The position numbers and the translations under genes were made by a program. Shown here piece by piece: positions 1 through 7,951 of a stretch of DNA of 64,000 bases; position 1 is the first letter of the stretch; the number at the start of each line of letters is the position of its first letter. Source of the stretch: Rhizobium sp. C1 (lineage in GTDB: Bacteria > Pseudomonadota > Alphaproteobacteria > Rhizobiales > Rhizobiaceae); NCBI RefSeq assembly GCF_021026335.1, contig NZ_JAJNCY010000012.1, forward strand, positions 1-64,000, in the 5' to 3' direction. The notes under the pieces were generated by a model. It had not been told where the DNA came from, made no database searches, and saw only the letters and a program-made list of their open reading frames with translations.

Positions 1-120
1 GAAAACCACCGAAAGTCGCGATAACCGCAATCATGCGAAAACTCGCCGTGCTCGCAAACGCCTTGCTCCGGAAAAAGCAAAAATGGCAGCCAAAAGCTGC
101 TTGATCAACACGGATACTCT
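1..120 (+). mobile_element. Right-hand end of an IS110-family element, cut by window edge
   Basis: The window opens inside the last codons of an IS110-type transposase and continues through a short non-coding tail, which would be the right end of the insertion sequence. IS110 elements normally lack long terminal inverted repeats, so the exact end cannot be fixed; 120 is an estimate. The element lies just past the terminator of gap, a neutral place for an insertion. Confidence 0.55.
3..104 (+). CDS. IS110-family transposase, C-terminal fragment (left edge)
   Basis: Only the last 33 codons are visible, in the frame starting at base 3 and ending with TGA at 102-104. The peptide contains KPPKVAITAIMRKLAVLANA followed by LLRKKQKWQP. 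A Lys-rich helix with RKLxVLxNxLL then W-x-P near the stop is typical of the C-terminal Transposase_20 end of IS110/IS1111 transposases. The catalytic DEDD domain would lie to the left of the window, so completeness cannot be judged. The recognition rests on this short tail only. Confidence 0.6.
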   Translation, partial: KPPKVAITAIMRKLAVLANALLRKKQKWQPKAA

Positions 121-143
121 AGCCTTCTCTTGAGCGTAAAAGA

Positions 144-169
144 AAAGCGCGCCGTTTCCGGCGCGCTTT
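144..169 (-). terminator. Intrinsic terminator of gap
   Basis: A perfect 10-bp stem, AAAGCGCGCC (144-153) and GGCGCGCTTT (160-169), has a 6-nt loop. Read on the minus strand it is followed by a T-rich tract. It lies 25 bases beyond the gap stop codon and is the likely end of the tkt-gap transcript. Confidence 0.8.
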
Positions 170-193
170 CTATTTCCAAAGCTTCATGCCAGC

Positions 194-1207
194 TCAGATG
201 AGCTTGGCGAAGGCAACCGACGTGTCGAGCATGCGGTTGGAGAAGCCCCATTCGTTGTCGTACCAGGTGAGGATACGCACGAAATTGCCTTCCATGACCT
301 TCGTCTGGTCGAGCGCGAAGATCGAGGAATGCGGGTCGTGGTTGAAGTCGCGCGAAACGAGCGGCTCGTCGGTGTAACCGAGGATGCCCTTGAGCGGACC
401 GCTGGTGGCGGCAGCCTTGATCGCGTCGTTGATTTCGGCAACCGTCGTCGAACGCTTGGCGACGAACTTGAAATCGACGACCGAGACGTTCGGGGTCGGA
501 ACGCGGATGGACGAACCGTCGAGCTTGCCCTTCAGTTCCGGCATGACGAGACCCACGGCCTTGGCGGCACCCGTCGATGTCGGGATCATGGAAAGGGCGG
601 CAGCGCGGGCGCGATACAGATCCTTGTGCATCTGGTCGAGCGAGGGCTGGTCGTTGGTGTAGGAGTGGATCGTGGTCATGAAGCCATGATCGACGCCGAT
701 GAGGTCATGCAGAACCTTGACGACCGGCACGAGGCAGTTCGTCGTGCAGGAGGCGTTGGAGATGACCATGTGGTCCTTGGTCAGCTTGTCGTGGTTGACG
801 CCATAGACGACCGTCAGGTCAGCGCCATCGGCCGGAGCCGAGACGACGACGCGCTTGGCGCCGGCGGTCAGGTGGGCGGCAGCCTTGTCGCGGGCGGTGA
901 AGATGCCGGTGCATTCGAGCGCGATGTCGACGCCCATTTCGCCATGCGGCAGCGTTGCCGGGTCCTTGATCGCGGTGACCTTGATCGGCTTGCCGCCGTT
1001 GATGATCAGCGTGTCGCCGGAAACTTCGACCTTGGCCGGGAAACGGCCGTGGATCGAATCGTAGCGCAGCAGGTGCGCGTTGGTCTCGACCGGGCCGAGG
1101 TCGTTGATGGCAACGACTTCGATGTCGGTGCGGCCGGCTTCGATGATGGCGCGCAGAACGTTGCGGCCGATGCGGCCAAAACCGTTGATGGCAACTTTAA
1201 CAGTCAT
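194..1207 (-). CDS. gap: Glyceraldehyde-3-phosphate dehydrogenase
   Basis: Converts glyceraldehyde-3-phosphate, phosphate and NAD(P) to 1,3-bisphosphoglycerate in the cytoplasm (glycolysis and gluconeogenesis). The 337-residue length is normal. The N-terminus has the Rossmann signature [10 protein letters not shown] at residues 8-17, and the catalytic SNASCTTNC loop lies near residue 155. The ATG start is followed directly by [10 protein letters not shown], as expected for the family. It lies 135 bp downstream of tkt on the same strand and probably shares its transcript; pgk and fba follow a few kilobases away on the other strand. A weak match to the fba operator motif (centre 1237-1238) lies just upstream. 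Confidence 0.97.
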   Translation of the reverse strand: MTVKVAINGFGRIGRNVLRAIIEAGRTDIEVVAINDLGPVETNAHLLRYDSIHGRFPAKVEVSGDTLIINGGKPIKVTAIKDPATLPHGEMGVDIALECTGIFTARDKAAAHLTAGAKRVVVSAPADGADLTVVYGVNHDKLTKDHMVISNASCTTNCLVPVVKVLHDLIGVDHGFMTTIHSYTNDQPSLDQMHKDLYRARAAALSMIPTSTGAAKAVGLVMPELKGKLDGSSIRVPTPNVSVVDFKFVAKRSTTVAEINDAIKAAATSGPLKGILGYTDEPLVSRDFNHDPHSSIFALDQTKVMEGNFVRILTWYDNEWGFSNRMLDTSVAFAKLI

Positions 1208-1342
1208 ATGGATATCTCCAATCCCGTGGACAATTCCGATTTTCTAGAACGCTGACTAATCCGAGCGGATCGGCGCTCTAAATTCCTTGATCTCCCGCAA
1301 GTCGTGCGCCGAAACCGTTCCCGATCCCGGCGCGGATATGCG

Positions 1343-3322
1343 TCAGACGCGGCTTTCGGCCGCTGCGACGACGGCTTCCACCGTGATGCCGAAATGCTTG
1401 TAGAGTTCCTTGTACGGACCCGAAGCGCCGAAGCTCTTCATGCCGATGAAGGTGCCATGCGAACCGATGATCTCGTCCCAGCCCTGGCGGATGGCGGCTT
1501 CGACGCCGATCTTGACCGGAGCGGTGCCGATGACGGCGTTGCGATAGTCTTCCGGCTGTTCGGCGAAGAGCTCGAAGCAGGGGACGGAGACGACGCGGGC
1601 GGCGATGCCCTTTTCGCCCAGTGCCTTGGCGGCGAGAACGGCGATCTCGACTTCCGAGCCGGAGGCGAAGATCGAAACCTTGGCGTCCTTGGCGGCCACA
1701 AGTTCGTAGGCGCCGAGCGCGCAGAGGTTCTTCTCCGACATTTCTGTGCGAACGGCCATCAGGTTCTGGCGGGTCAGCGCGAGGCCCGACGGACGGTCAT
1801 GGGTCTCGAGGGCGATCTGCCAGCATTCTGCCGTTTCCGTGGCGTCGGCCGGGCGGAACATCATGAGGTTCGGGATGGCGCGCAGTGCCGCCATCTGCTC
1901 GACCGGCTGGTGCGTTGGGCCGTCTTCGCCGAGACCGATGGAATCGTGGGTCAGGACGTGGATGACACGGATGCCCATCAGCGCGGCGAGGCGGATCGAC
2001 GGACGGCAATAGTCCGAGAAGATCAGGAAGCCGCCGGAATAGGGGATGAGGCCGCCATGCAGCGCCATGCCGTTCATGGCAGCGGCCATGCCGTGCTCGC
2101 GAACGCCCCAGTGCATGTAGCGGCCGGAGAAGTCCGTGGGCGTGATCGACTTGGTCTGGCTCGTCTTGGTGTTGTTCGAGCCGGTCAGGTCGGCCGAGCC
2201 GCCGATGGTTTCGGTGATGATGCCGTTGACGACTTCGAGTGCGTTTTCAGACGCCTTGCGGGTGGCGACCGTCGGCTTTTCGTCGGCCAGCTTCTGCTTG
2301 TAGGCAGCGATGGCGGCGTCGAAGCCTTCCGGCAGCTTGCCGGCGAAGCGGCGGGTGAACTCGGCCTTCTTGGCCGTGTCAGCAGCGGCGAGACGGGCTT
2401 CCCAGTCGGCACGTGCCTTGGCGGAGCGGGCGCCGGCGGCGCGCCATGCGTCGAGAACGTCAGCGGGAACGACGAAGGGTTCGCTGTCCCAGTTCAGCTG
2501 CTTGCGGGCAGCGGCGATTTCTTCGGCGCCGAGCGGCGAACCGTGAACGTTGTGCGTGCCCTGCTTGTTCGGCGCGCCGAAGCCGATGATCGTCTTGCAG
2601 GCGATCATGGTCGGCTTGTCGGACTTCTGCGCCGTCTCGATTGCCGCAGCGATTTCGTCCGGGTTATGGCCGTCGACGGCGATTGTGTTCCAGCCGCAGG
2701 CGCGGAAGCGGGCGTGCTGGTCGGTGCTATCGGCAACGCCGACGTGACCGTCGATGGTGATGTCATTGTCGTCCCAGAAGACGATCAGCTTGTTGAGCTT
2801 CAGGTGGCCGGCCAGCGAGATCGCTTCCTGGCTGATGCCTTCCATGAGGCAGCCATCGCCGCAGAGCACATAGGTGTAGTGGTCCTGCAGATCTGCGCCG
2901 AATTCGTCGCGCAGCTTGCGCTCGGCAATGGCCATGCCGACGGAATTGGCAATGCCCTGGCCGAGCGGGCCGGTCGTCGTTTCGATGCCCTCAGCGTGAC
3001 CATATTCCGGGTGGCCTGCGGTCTTGGCGCCGATCTGGCGGAACTGCTTGATGTCCTCGATCGTCATGTCCTCATAACCGGTGAGGTAGAGGACCGAGTA
3101 GAGCAGCATGGAGCCGTGGCCTGCGGAGAGAACGAAACGGTCGCGGTCAGCCCAGTGCGGCTGCTTGGGGTCGAACTTCAAATAACGGGTGAAGAGGACC
3201 GTGGCGATGTCGGCAGCGCCCATCGGCAGGCCGGGATGGCCCGAATTTGCCTTCTGGACTGCGTCCATGGACAGGAAGCGGATCGCGTTGGCCATCCGGT
3301 TGTGTTGTTCGCGCGAGATCAT
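1343..3322 (-). CDS. tkt: Transketolase
   Basis: Thiamine-diphosphate enzyme that moves two-carbon units between sugar phosphates in the pentose phosphate pathway. The 659-residue protein has the full domain order: an N-terminal ThDP-binding domain with [11 protein letters not shown] and the GDGCLMEG motif, a central pyrimidine-binding domain with [11 protein letters not shown] and [11 protein letters not shown], and a C-terminal domain. The start [20 protein letters not shown] is the usual N-terminus. It is the first gene of a tkt-gap unit and is divergent from the zauP-zapA pair. Rhizobia often carry more than one transketolase, so paralogues may exist elsewhere. Confidence 0.97.
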   Translation of the reverse strand: MISREQHNRMANAIRFLSMDAVQKANSGHPGLPMGAADIATVLFTRYLKFDPKQPHWADRDRFVLSAGHGSMLLYSVLYLTGYEDMTIEDIKQFRQIGAKTAGHPEYGHAEGIETTTGPLGQGIANSVGMAIAERKLRDEFGADLQDHYTYVLCGDGCLMEGISQEAISLAGHLKLNKLIVFWDDNDITIDGHVGVADSTDQHARFRACGWNTIAVDGHNPDEIAAAIETAQKSDKPTMIACKTIIGFGAPNKQGTHNVHGSPLGAEEIAAARKQLNWDSEPFVVPADVLDAWRAAGARSAKARADWEARLAAADTAKKAEFTRRFAGKLPEGFDAAIAAYKQKLADEKPTVATRKASENALEVVNGIITETIGGSADLTGSNNTKTSQTKSITPTDFSGRYMHWGVREHGMAAAMNGMALHGGLIPYSGGFLIFSDYCRPSIRLAALMGIRVIHVLTHDSIGLGEDGPTHQPVEQMAALRAIPNLMMFRPADATETAECWQIALETHDRPSGLALTRQNLMAVRTEMSEKNLCALGAYELVAAKDAKVSIFASGSEVEIAVLAAKALGEKGIAARVVSVPCFELFAEQPEDYRNAVIGTAPVKIGVEAAIRQGWDEIIGSHGTFIGMKSFGASGPYKELYKHFGITVEAVVAAAESRV

Positions 3323-3686
3323 GATTTACCCGTTTTTTCCGGTGTCGATTGAGTGACCGCGCGTTCCTCCCGCGGCCTCCGTGAAATCGCGGAGAGACAT
3401 AGCAGGTGGGACGCTGGAGTCAACAAAACTGAGTGTTCTGCGGCATTTCTAACCGCCCGTTTCGCGATAAGTTCAAGTGGTTTCCTGCAACGGTCACAAT
3501 GGCGACGGGATTTGAAACGATTGATATCTCATCCACAGCAAAGCGACTTTGAGGGCGCGCCGATCATGCCCGGCTTTATTGACGCTTGTCGTCTGACCTG
3601 ACTAGTGTTCGTCCATAAGCCGCCCGAAGCAGTGACGATTCGGGTAGCGGTCAGATGTATGAAGTGTGCGAGGGTGCAAGGCAGAG
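3323..3686. promoter_or_regulatory. Divergent intergenic region between tkt and zauP-like gene
   Basis: This 364-bp region has no credible coding sequence. It must hold the tkt promoter (minus) and the zauP-zapA promoter (plus). A TTGACG hexamer at about 3577 followed 17 bases later by CTAGTG is a possible plus-strand -35/-10 pair. A GANTC site (GATTC) lies near 3639. The stretch TGAAACGATTGA near 3510-3521, upstream of tkt, resembles the CG-centred operators in front of fba. All assignments are by eye. Confidence 0.4.
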
Positions 3687-3962
3687 ATGACTCCGGGAGA
3701 CAAGACGGTCAAATCGGCGGTCGAGGAACTGAGGGTTGCTGTGCAAGCGCTCGCGGGCGCGATCGACGGCCGTTTTGATCGTGAGATGTCTTCCGCAGAA
3801 TATCGCGCGGAGGTGCGCCGCGTTCATCAGGACCGCGCCAAGCTTGCCCATGATCTCGACCAGTCGGAATTCCGGGCGAACCGGCTGGAAGAAGTCAACC
3901 GCGAGGTTTCACGCCGCCTCGTGACGGCGATGGAAACCATTCGCGCCGTGCTCGATCGCTGA
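3687..3962 (+). CDS. ZauP-like coiled-coil protein (DUF4164)
   Basis: A 91-residue, almost wholly helical and charged protein, with heptad-like patterning from about residue 20 to the end and no membrane segment. I recognise it as DUF4164-like. In Caulobacter the gene directly upstream of zapA encodes ZauP, a coiled-coil partner that with ZapA focuses the FtsZ ring; this gene has the same position, 11 bases before zapA. I infer the ZauP role from position and coiled-coil nature, not from residue identity. ATG 3687 is preferred over a GTG at 3666 because the coiled coil begins just after it. Confidence 0.75.
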   Translation: MTPGDKTVKSAVEELRVAVQALAGAIDGRFDREMSSAEYRAEVRRVHQDRAKLAHDLDQSEFRANRLEEVNREVSRRLVTAMETIRAVLDR

Positions 3963-3973
3963 CAGGAAAAATC

Positions 3974-4333
3974 ATGGCCCAGGTCACCGTACAAATCGAC
4001 GGCAAAGCCTATCGCATGGCTTGCGAAGAGGGCCAGGAAGATCACCTGACCGAATTGGCGGCCCGGTTTGACCGATATGTCATGCATCTGAAATCACAGT
4101 TCGGTGAAATCGGCGATCTGCGTCTCACTGTCATGGCCGGCATCATGGTCATGGACGAGCTCTCGGATGTGAGCCGCCGGCTGAAGGCGCTGGAGACGGA
4201 AGCCGAAAGCCTCGCCCGCTCGCGTGAGAGCATGCTCGCGGCCTCCGACAAGAGCGACACGCTTCTCGTCGCAGCGCTGGGCGAACTGACGAACCAGATC
4301 AACGGTATCACGCAGAAGATCAACGGCGGCTGA
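3974..4333 (+). CDS. zapA: Cell division protein ZapA
   Basis: FtsZ-associated protein that stabilises or cross-links FtsZ filaments at mid-cell. The 119-residue protein starts AQVTVQIDGKAYRMACEEGQ, the ZapA globular head, including the early Asp-Gly-Lys turn, and continues into a C-terminal coiled coil from about residue 60. It follows the ZauP-like gene by 11 bases, so the two are almost certainly co-transcribed. The downstream neighbour is convergent. The pairing suggests a Z-ring focusing module separate from the ctrA region further right. Confidence 0.9.
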   Translation: MAQVTVQIDGKAYRMACEEGQEDHLTELAARFDRYVMHLKSQFGEIGDLRLTVMAGIMVMDELSDVSRRLKALETEAESLARSRESMLAASDKSDTLLVAALGELTNQINGITQKINGG

Positions 4334-4345
4334 TTGATGCCAGTC

Positions 4346-4651
4346 TTACGCTGACTTCAATGTTGGAATGGCGGACACATCAATCGAATGCTCTGCCTGC
4401 CATGCGTCGTGAGCAGCCTGCATCCTAAGCCAGACGCCGGCCCCATCGCCGAACAGTTTTCCAAGACGCGCGGCGACGTTGGGCGAGACGGGCTTCTTTT
4501 CGTTGATGATATCATAGAGCTGCTGTCGCGAAATCCCGAGCAGATTTGCGATCTCGACCTTGGTCTTGCCGGTCGCAGGAATGATGTCATCAAGCAATGC
4601 GCCCGGATGCGAGGGGCAACGCTCGCGTTCATGTCTTGCTTGTGCAGCCAT
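4346..4651 (-). CDS. HigA-type XRE antitoxin, no visible toxin partner
   Basis: A 101-residue protein with a Cro/CI helix-turn-helix at about residues 32-60 (VEIANLLGISRQQLYDIINE). The N-terminal HPGALLDDIIPATGKTK region is typical of the HigA/VapI antitoxin family, which binds its own promoter. ATG 4651 is preferred because GGAGGAA lies just before it; a TTG at 4663 would add four residues. HigA is usually preceded by the HigB toxin, but here the upstream gene, 17 bases away on the same strand, is the CNNM-type membrane protein. It is therefore an orphan antitoxin or a recruited regulator. Confidence 0.8.
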   Translation of the reverse strand: MAAQARHERERCPSHPGALLDDIIPATGKTKVEIANLLGISRQQLYDIINEKKPVSPNVAARLGKLFGDGAGVWLRMQAAHDAWQAEHSIDVSAIPTLKSA

Positions 4652-4668
4652 GAATTCCTCCAACTTTC

Positions 4669-5946
4669 TTACTCCACCCTCTTTACCAGCAGCTTGTCGA
4701 TGCGGCGGTTGTCGAGGTCGATGACCTCGAAATGCCAGCCCTGGGCCGTGAAGGTCTCGCCGAGAACGGGGAGGTGTTTCAGCTCTTCGATGGCGAAGCC
4801 GGCGACGGTTTCGAAATCGGGGTCGTCGCCAACGGAAATGTTCATGCGGTCGGCGAATTCGTCGATAGGGGTCCAGCCGGCGACGAGGTAGGAACCGTCG
4901 TCGCGCAGCAGAATGGCGGGCTCTTCCGAGGCGTCGTCGATGAAGACGCCGGTGATGGCTTCCAGCACGTCTCCGGAGGTGATGATCCCTTCGAAATGGC
5001 CGAATTCGTCGTAGACGAGCACCATATGCGCGGGCGTCTGGCGCAGTGCCTCGATGACGTCGATGGCGCCCGAGAGGTCGGAAACGACCGGTGCATCGCG
5101 CATGATCGCCTTGAGGTTCAGCTTTTCACCGCGCAGCAGGGCGTCCAGCGCATCCTTGACGAAGAGGACGCCGACGATTTCGTCCGAAGCGCCGTCACGG
5201 ACGGGGAGGCGAGAGCGGGTGGTCTTTTGCAGCTGCTCGCGGATTTCGGCATCCGTGTCCTCGATGTCGAGGATTTCCACATCGCGACGTGGCGTCATCA
5301 GGCCGCGCGCGGTGCGGTCGGCGAGGCGCATGACGCCGGATATCATCGCCGATTCCTCCGCCTCGATGACGCCCGCATGGTGGGCTTCGGCGAGCACCGT
5401 TCGAATTTCCTCATCGGTCACGGTTTCTTCCGAGACGCCTTTCTGTCCCAGAAGGGCGAGAACAGCCTTGCCGGAGGCATCGAGCAGCCAGACCAGAGGC
5501 AAGGCGAAACGCGACAGCCACGACATGGCCGGGGCGACCTTCACGGCCACGGCCTCGGGCGCGCGCAGGGCGATCTGTTTCGGCACGAGTTCGCCGACAA
5601 TCAGCGAGAGATAGGTGATGGCGACGACGACCGAGCCGACGCCCAGCCAATCGGCGGCGCTGGGTGAGAGCCCCTGCGCCTCAAGCCATTGGGTCAGGCG
5701 CGCGCCGAGCGTGGCGCCAGAAAATGCGCCGGAAAGGACGCCCACCAGGGTGATGCCGATCTGCACGGTTGACAGAAAGCGGCCGGGGTTTTCGGCCAGG
5801 CGGATGGCGGTTGCCGCGCCCTTGCTGCCCTGTTCGGCCAGCATTCGCAGCCGGACTGGCCGCGAGGAGACGACTGCCAGTTCCGACATGGCAAGAACGC
5901 CATTGAGAATGGTCAGGAGAACGACGATGACAATTTCGGTTAGCAA
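4669..5946 (-). CDS. CNNM/CorC-type hemolysin family membrane protein
   Basis: About 425 residues with an N-terminal CNNM (DUF21) membrane domain of three to four hydrophobic segments over the first 180 residues, a CBS-domain pair at roughly 200-330 (TPRRDVEILD, DEFGHFEGIITSGDVLEAI), and a C-terminal CorC/HlyC domain. Family members are linked to magnesium/cobalt efflux or tolerance; the hemolysin name is historical. I place the start at TTG 5946 because homologues begin with LTEI-type residues; a GTG at 5976 would add ten residues lacking a good ribosome binding site. It probably reads through into the HigA-like gene. Confidence 0.88.
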   Translation of the reverse strand: MLTEIVIVVLLTILNGVLAMSELAVVSSRPVRLRMLAEQGSKGAATAIRLAENPGRFLSTVQIGITLVGVLSGAFSGATLGARLTQWLEAQGLSPSAADWLGVGSVVVAITYLSLIVGELVPKQIALRAPEAVAVKVAPAMSWLSRFALPLVWLLDASGKAVLALLGQKGVSEETVTDEEIRTVLAEAHHAGVIEAEESAMISGVMRLADRTARGLMTPRRDVEILDIEDTDAEIREQLQKTTRSRLPVRDGASDEIVGVLFVKDALDALLRGEKLNLKAIMRDAPVVSDLSGAIDVIEALRQTPAHMVLVYDEFGHFEGIITSGDVLEAITGVFIDDASEEPAILLRDDGSYLVAGWTPIDEFADRMNISVGDDPDFETVAGFAIEELKHLPVLGETFTAQGWHFEVIDLDNRRIDKLLVKRVE

Positions 5947-6140
5947 GGGAATTCCATGGTGTTGGCCCGCTCGCACCCTGCGGTCTGGCGGCTTCGGGTC
6001 AGGGCATTCGCAGTGGGGTGGCGCGGTGACTGGCCTGCGAATGACGGCATAATAGGTGCTGATGCCGCCGGGTTCAATGCAGGGATTGCAGATCGGTTGC
6101 GTAAAACGAAATCCCGCACTGGTAATCGAAGCCGTTTCAG
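5947..6140. other. Non-coding region upstream of the probable 6S RNA
   Basis: No coding sequence is evident on either strand. It should contain the start region of the leftward membrane-protein gene and the promoter of the 6S-like RNA. I could not place convincing -35 and -10 elements. Confidence 0.4.
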
Positions 6141-6303
6141 CCTACATTGGTGTTGCGGTCTGCGCCTCACGACAGGTCATCACATCCCTGGGGCCATACT
6201 CGATCCTAAGGGAACTGTCCCTGACCAGACCCGTGGGTTTGGTCACATGGTGCCCACCTACTTCTGTAGGCGCCCAGGATCGTAAAGCACCATCGGTTGC
6301 CGT
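6141..6303 (+). ncRNA. ssrS: Probable 6S RNA
   Basis: 6S RNA mimics an open promoter and binds housekeeping RNA polymerase. The segment has a series of clean hairpins: AGGGA/TCCCT (6209-6222), a 10-bp stem with a 2-nt loop and one G-T pair (6223-6244), and CCTAC/GTAGG (6257-6270). The 5' part CCCTGGGGCCATACTCGATC resembles the conserved CCCCTGAGCCGATAT side of the 6S bubble, and GCGCCCAGGATCGTAAAGCA resembles the opposite strand. In other rhizobia 6S RNA lies near zapA in this same glycolytic neighbourhood, but its usual cyclo-ligase neighbour is absent. Ends are estimates, and the closing stem pairs only partly by eye. Confidence 0.65.
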
Positions 6304-6546
6304 GGATCGCACTCTCTTTTCGCTCACGCGCTGGTCGCCCTTGCGGGCTGCGCTCCACGGGGGCGCCGGACTGCCGGCGACGCGCACTTGCGCTTGCGGC
6401 GCTTTGCGCCGAGGCATTTCTCCCAGTTCTCGCAACGAAGACGCTTGATCTATCCCCTTGTCTCCTGAACGCTGGCGTGTATGGTCCGGTCCGATCCGGG
6501 AAGCCGTGCCTTCCTCCCTTAGTCCATTGCCATTCGGGGACCTGCC
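6304..6546. other. Non-coding region between 6S RNA and pgk
   Basis: A GC-rich stretch with a small perfect hairpin, GGCGC-TTT-GCGCC (6398-6410), and no recognisable gene. It presumably carries the pgk promoter. The pgk start is preceded by GGGGA at 6536-6540 as ribosome binding site. Confidence 0.4.
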
Positions 6547-7746
6547 ATGACCTTCAAAACCCTTGACGATCTCAACGACATCGCCGGCAAGCGCGTGCTG
6601 GTGCGCGTCGATCTCAACGTTCCTGTCAGCGACGGCAAGGTGACGGATGCGACGCGTATCGAGCGTGTTGCTCCGACCATTCTCGAGCTGTCCGACAAGG
6701 GCGCGAAGGTCATCCTGCTTGCCCATTTCGGCCGTCCGAAGGGTGAAGTCGTCGCCGACATGTCGCTGAAGACGATCGCTCCGGCGGTTGAGGCGGTGCT
6801 GGACCGTCGTGTGCTCTTTGCTGCCGATTGCATCGGCGATGTCGCGAAGTCCGCGATCGATGCCATGCAGAATGGCGATATCCTGCTTCTCGAAAACACC
6901 CGCTTCCACAAGGGCGAAGAGAAGAACACGCCGGAATTCACCGCCGCACTTGCCGCCAATGGCGATATCTTCGTCAACGACGCCTTCTCGGCTGCGCACC
7001 GCGCGCATGCCTCCACCGAAGGCCTTGCCCATCATATGCCGGCATACGCGGGTCGCACGATGCAGGCCGAGCTTGAGGCGCTGGAAAAGGGTCTCGGCAA
7101 TCCCGCCCGTCCCGTCGTTGCCATCGTTGGCGGCGCGAAGGTTTCCACCAAGATCGACCTGCTGCAGAACCTCGTGAAGAAGGTTGACGCGCTGGTCATC
7201 GGCGGCGGCATGGCGAATACGTTCCTGGCAGCGCAGGGCATCAATGTCGGCAAGTCGCTTTGCGAGCATGATCTGGCCGACACCGCACGCACGATCCTGG
7301 CCGAGGCCGAGAAGGCCGGTTGCGCCATCGTGCTGCCGGTCGACGGCGTGGTTGCCCGCGAGTTCAAGGCCAATGCCGCCAACGAAACCGTCGCGGTTTC
7401 GGCTATCCCGGCGGATGCCATGATGCTCGACGTCGGTCCGCAGTCGGTCGAGAAGGTCAATGACTGGATTTCCAAGGCCGCAACGCTTGTCTGGAACGGC
7501 CCGCTCGGTGCGTTCGAAATCGAGCCCTTCGACAAGGCCACCGTCTCGGCTGCGAAACACGCCGCCGCGCAGACGGTCGCCGGCAAGCTCGTCTCGGTTG
7601 CCGGCGGTGGTGACACGGTTGCGGCTGTGAACCATGCCGGAGTGGGCGACGAGTTCACCTATGTCTCGACCGCCGGCGGCGCCTTCCTCGAATGGATGGA
7701 AGGCAAGCCTCTTCCGGGCGTCGATATCCTCAACGCTTCGAAGTAA
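6547..7746 (+). CDS. pgk: Phosphoglycerate kinase
   Basis: Transfers phosphate from 1,3-bisphosphoglycerate to ADP; cytoplasmic glycolytic enzyme. The 399-residue length is normal. Visible signatures are [15 protein letters not shown] near residue 20, [11 protein letters not shown] near 58, and the C-terminal nucleotide loop [12 protein letters not shown] near 357. The N-terminus MTFKTLDDL with a GGGGA ribosome binding site fixes the start. It is followed by a strong hairpin and then fba, so pgk and fba look separately terminated. It completes the lower glycolytic set with gap and tkt. Confidence 0.97.
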   Translation: MTFKTLDDLNDIAGKRVLVRVDLNVPVSDGKVTDATRIERVAPTILELSDKGAKVILLAHFGRPKGEVVADMSLKTIAPAVEAVLDRRVLFAADCIGDVAKSAIDAMQNGDILLLENTRFHKGEEKNTPEFTAALAANGDIFVNDAFSAAHRAHASTEGLAHHMPAYAGRTMQAELEALEKGLGNPARPVVAIVGGAKVSTKIDLLQNLVKKVDALVIGGGMANTFLAAQGINVGKSLCEHDLADTARTILAEAEKAGCAIVLPVDGVVAREFKANAANETVAVSAIPADAMMLDVGPQSVEKVNDWISKAATLVWNGPLGAFEIEPFDKATVSAAKHAAAQTVAGKLVSVAGGGDTVAAVNHAGVGDEFTYVSTAGGAFLEWMEGKPLPGVDILNASK

Positions 7747-7755
7747 CAGTGATGC

Positions 7756-7784
7756 TGCGGCCGCCGATTAATTCGGCGGCCGCA
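7756..7784 (+). terminator. Hairpin terminator after pgk
   Basis: A 12-bp perfect stem, TGCGGCCGCCGA (7756-7767) and TCGGCGGCCGCA (7773-7784), begins 10 bases after the pgk stop. No long T-run follows, only TTAAAC, so it may terminate partially or protect the 3' end. Confidence 0.65.
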
Positions 7785-7823
7785 TTAAACATAATAAAAA
7801 CAATGTGTAAAACTGGTCTTTTT

Positions 7824-7874
7824 TAAACCGATTTATTTCCTTCTAAACCGATTTAGTTAAATTTAAATCGTTTA
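7824..7874. promoter_or_regulatory. Phased array of three CG-centred operators upstream of fba
   Basis: Two identical 12-mers, TAAACCGATTTA at 7824-7835 and 7844-7855, are followed by a related TAAATCGTTTA at 7864-7874. Their central CG dinucleotides lie at 7829, 7849 and 7869, exactly 20 bp apart (about two helical turns). Half-palindromes around a central CG are typical of LacI-family operators. A rhizobial carbon regulator such as PckR is a candidate binder, but this is inference. The array ends 77 bp before the fba start codon. Confidence 0.6.
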
Positions 7875-7951
7875 AGGCATTTTAAGGCCCATTTTCCTTG
7901 TCATGTTCTTCTGTTATCGGCGAAGAAACGGTTGAACGGAGGTGTTTGAAA

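Noticed and set aside
1304-3352. Long plus-strand frame of over 600 codons opposite tkt
   Set aside because: It is the antisense shadow of a confident transketolase. GC-rich codon bias creates long open antisense frames, and the protein is low-complexity and resembles no family.
3353-3601. Plus-strand frame of 82 codons upstream of the ZauP-like gene
   Set aside because: No ribosome binding site, no family resemblance, and it covers the expected tkt promoter.
6142-7635. Minus-strand frame of nearly 500 codons opposite pgk
   Set aside because: It runs through the 6S-like RNA and pgk; its protein has no recognisable domain.
7856-7887. TTAA-rich stretch before fba as CtrA boxes
   Set aside because: The TTAA pairs are spaced by five or six bases rather than seven, and the CG-centred operators explain the sequence better.
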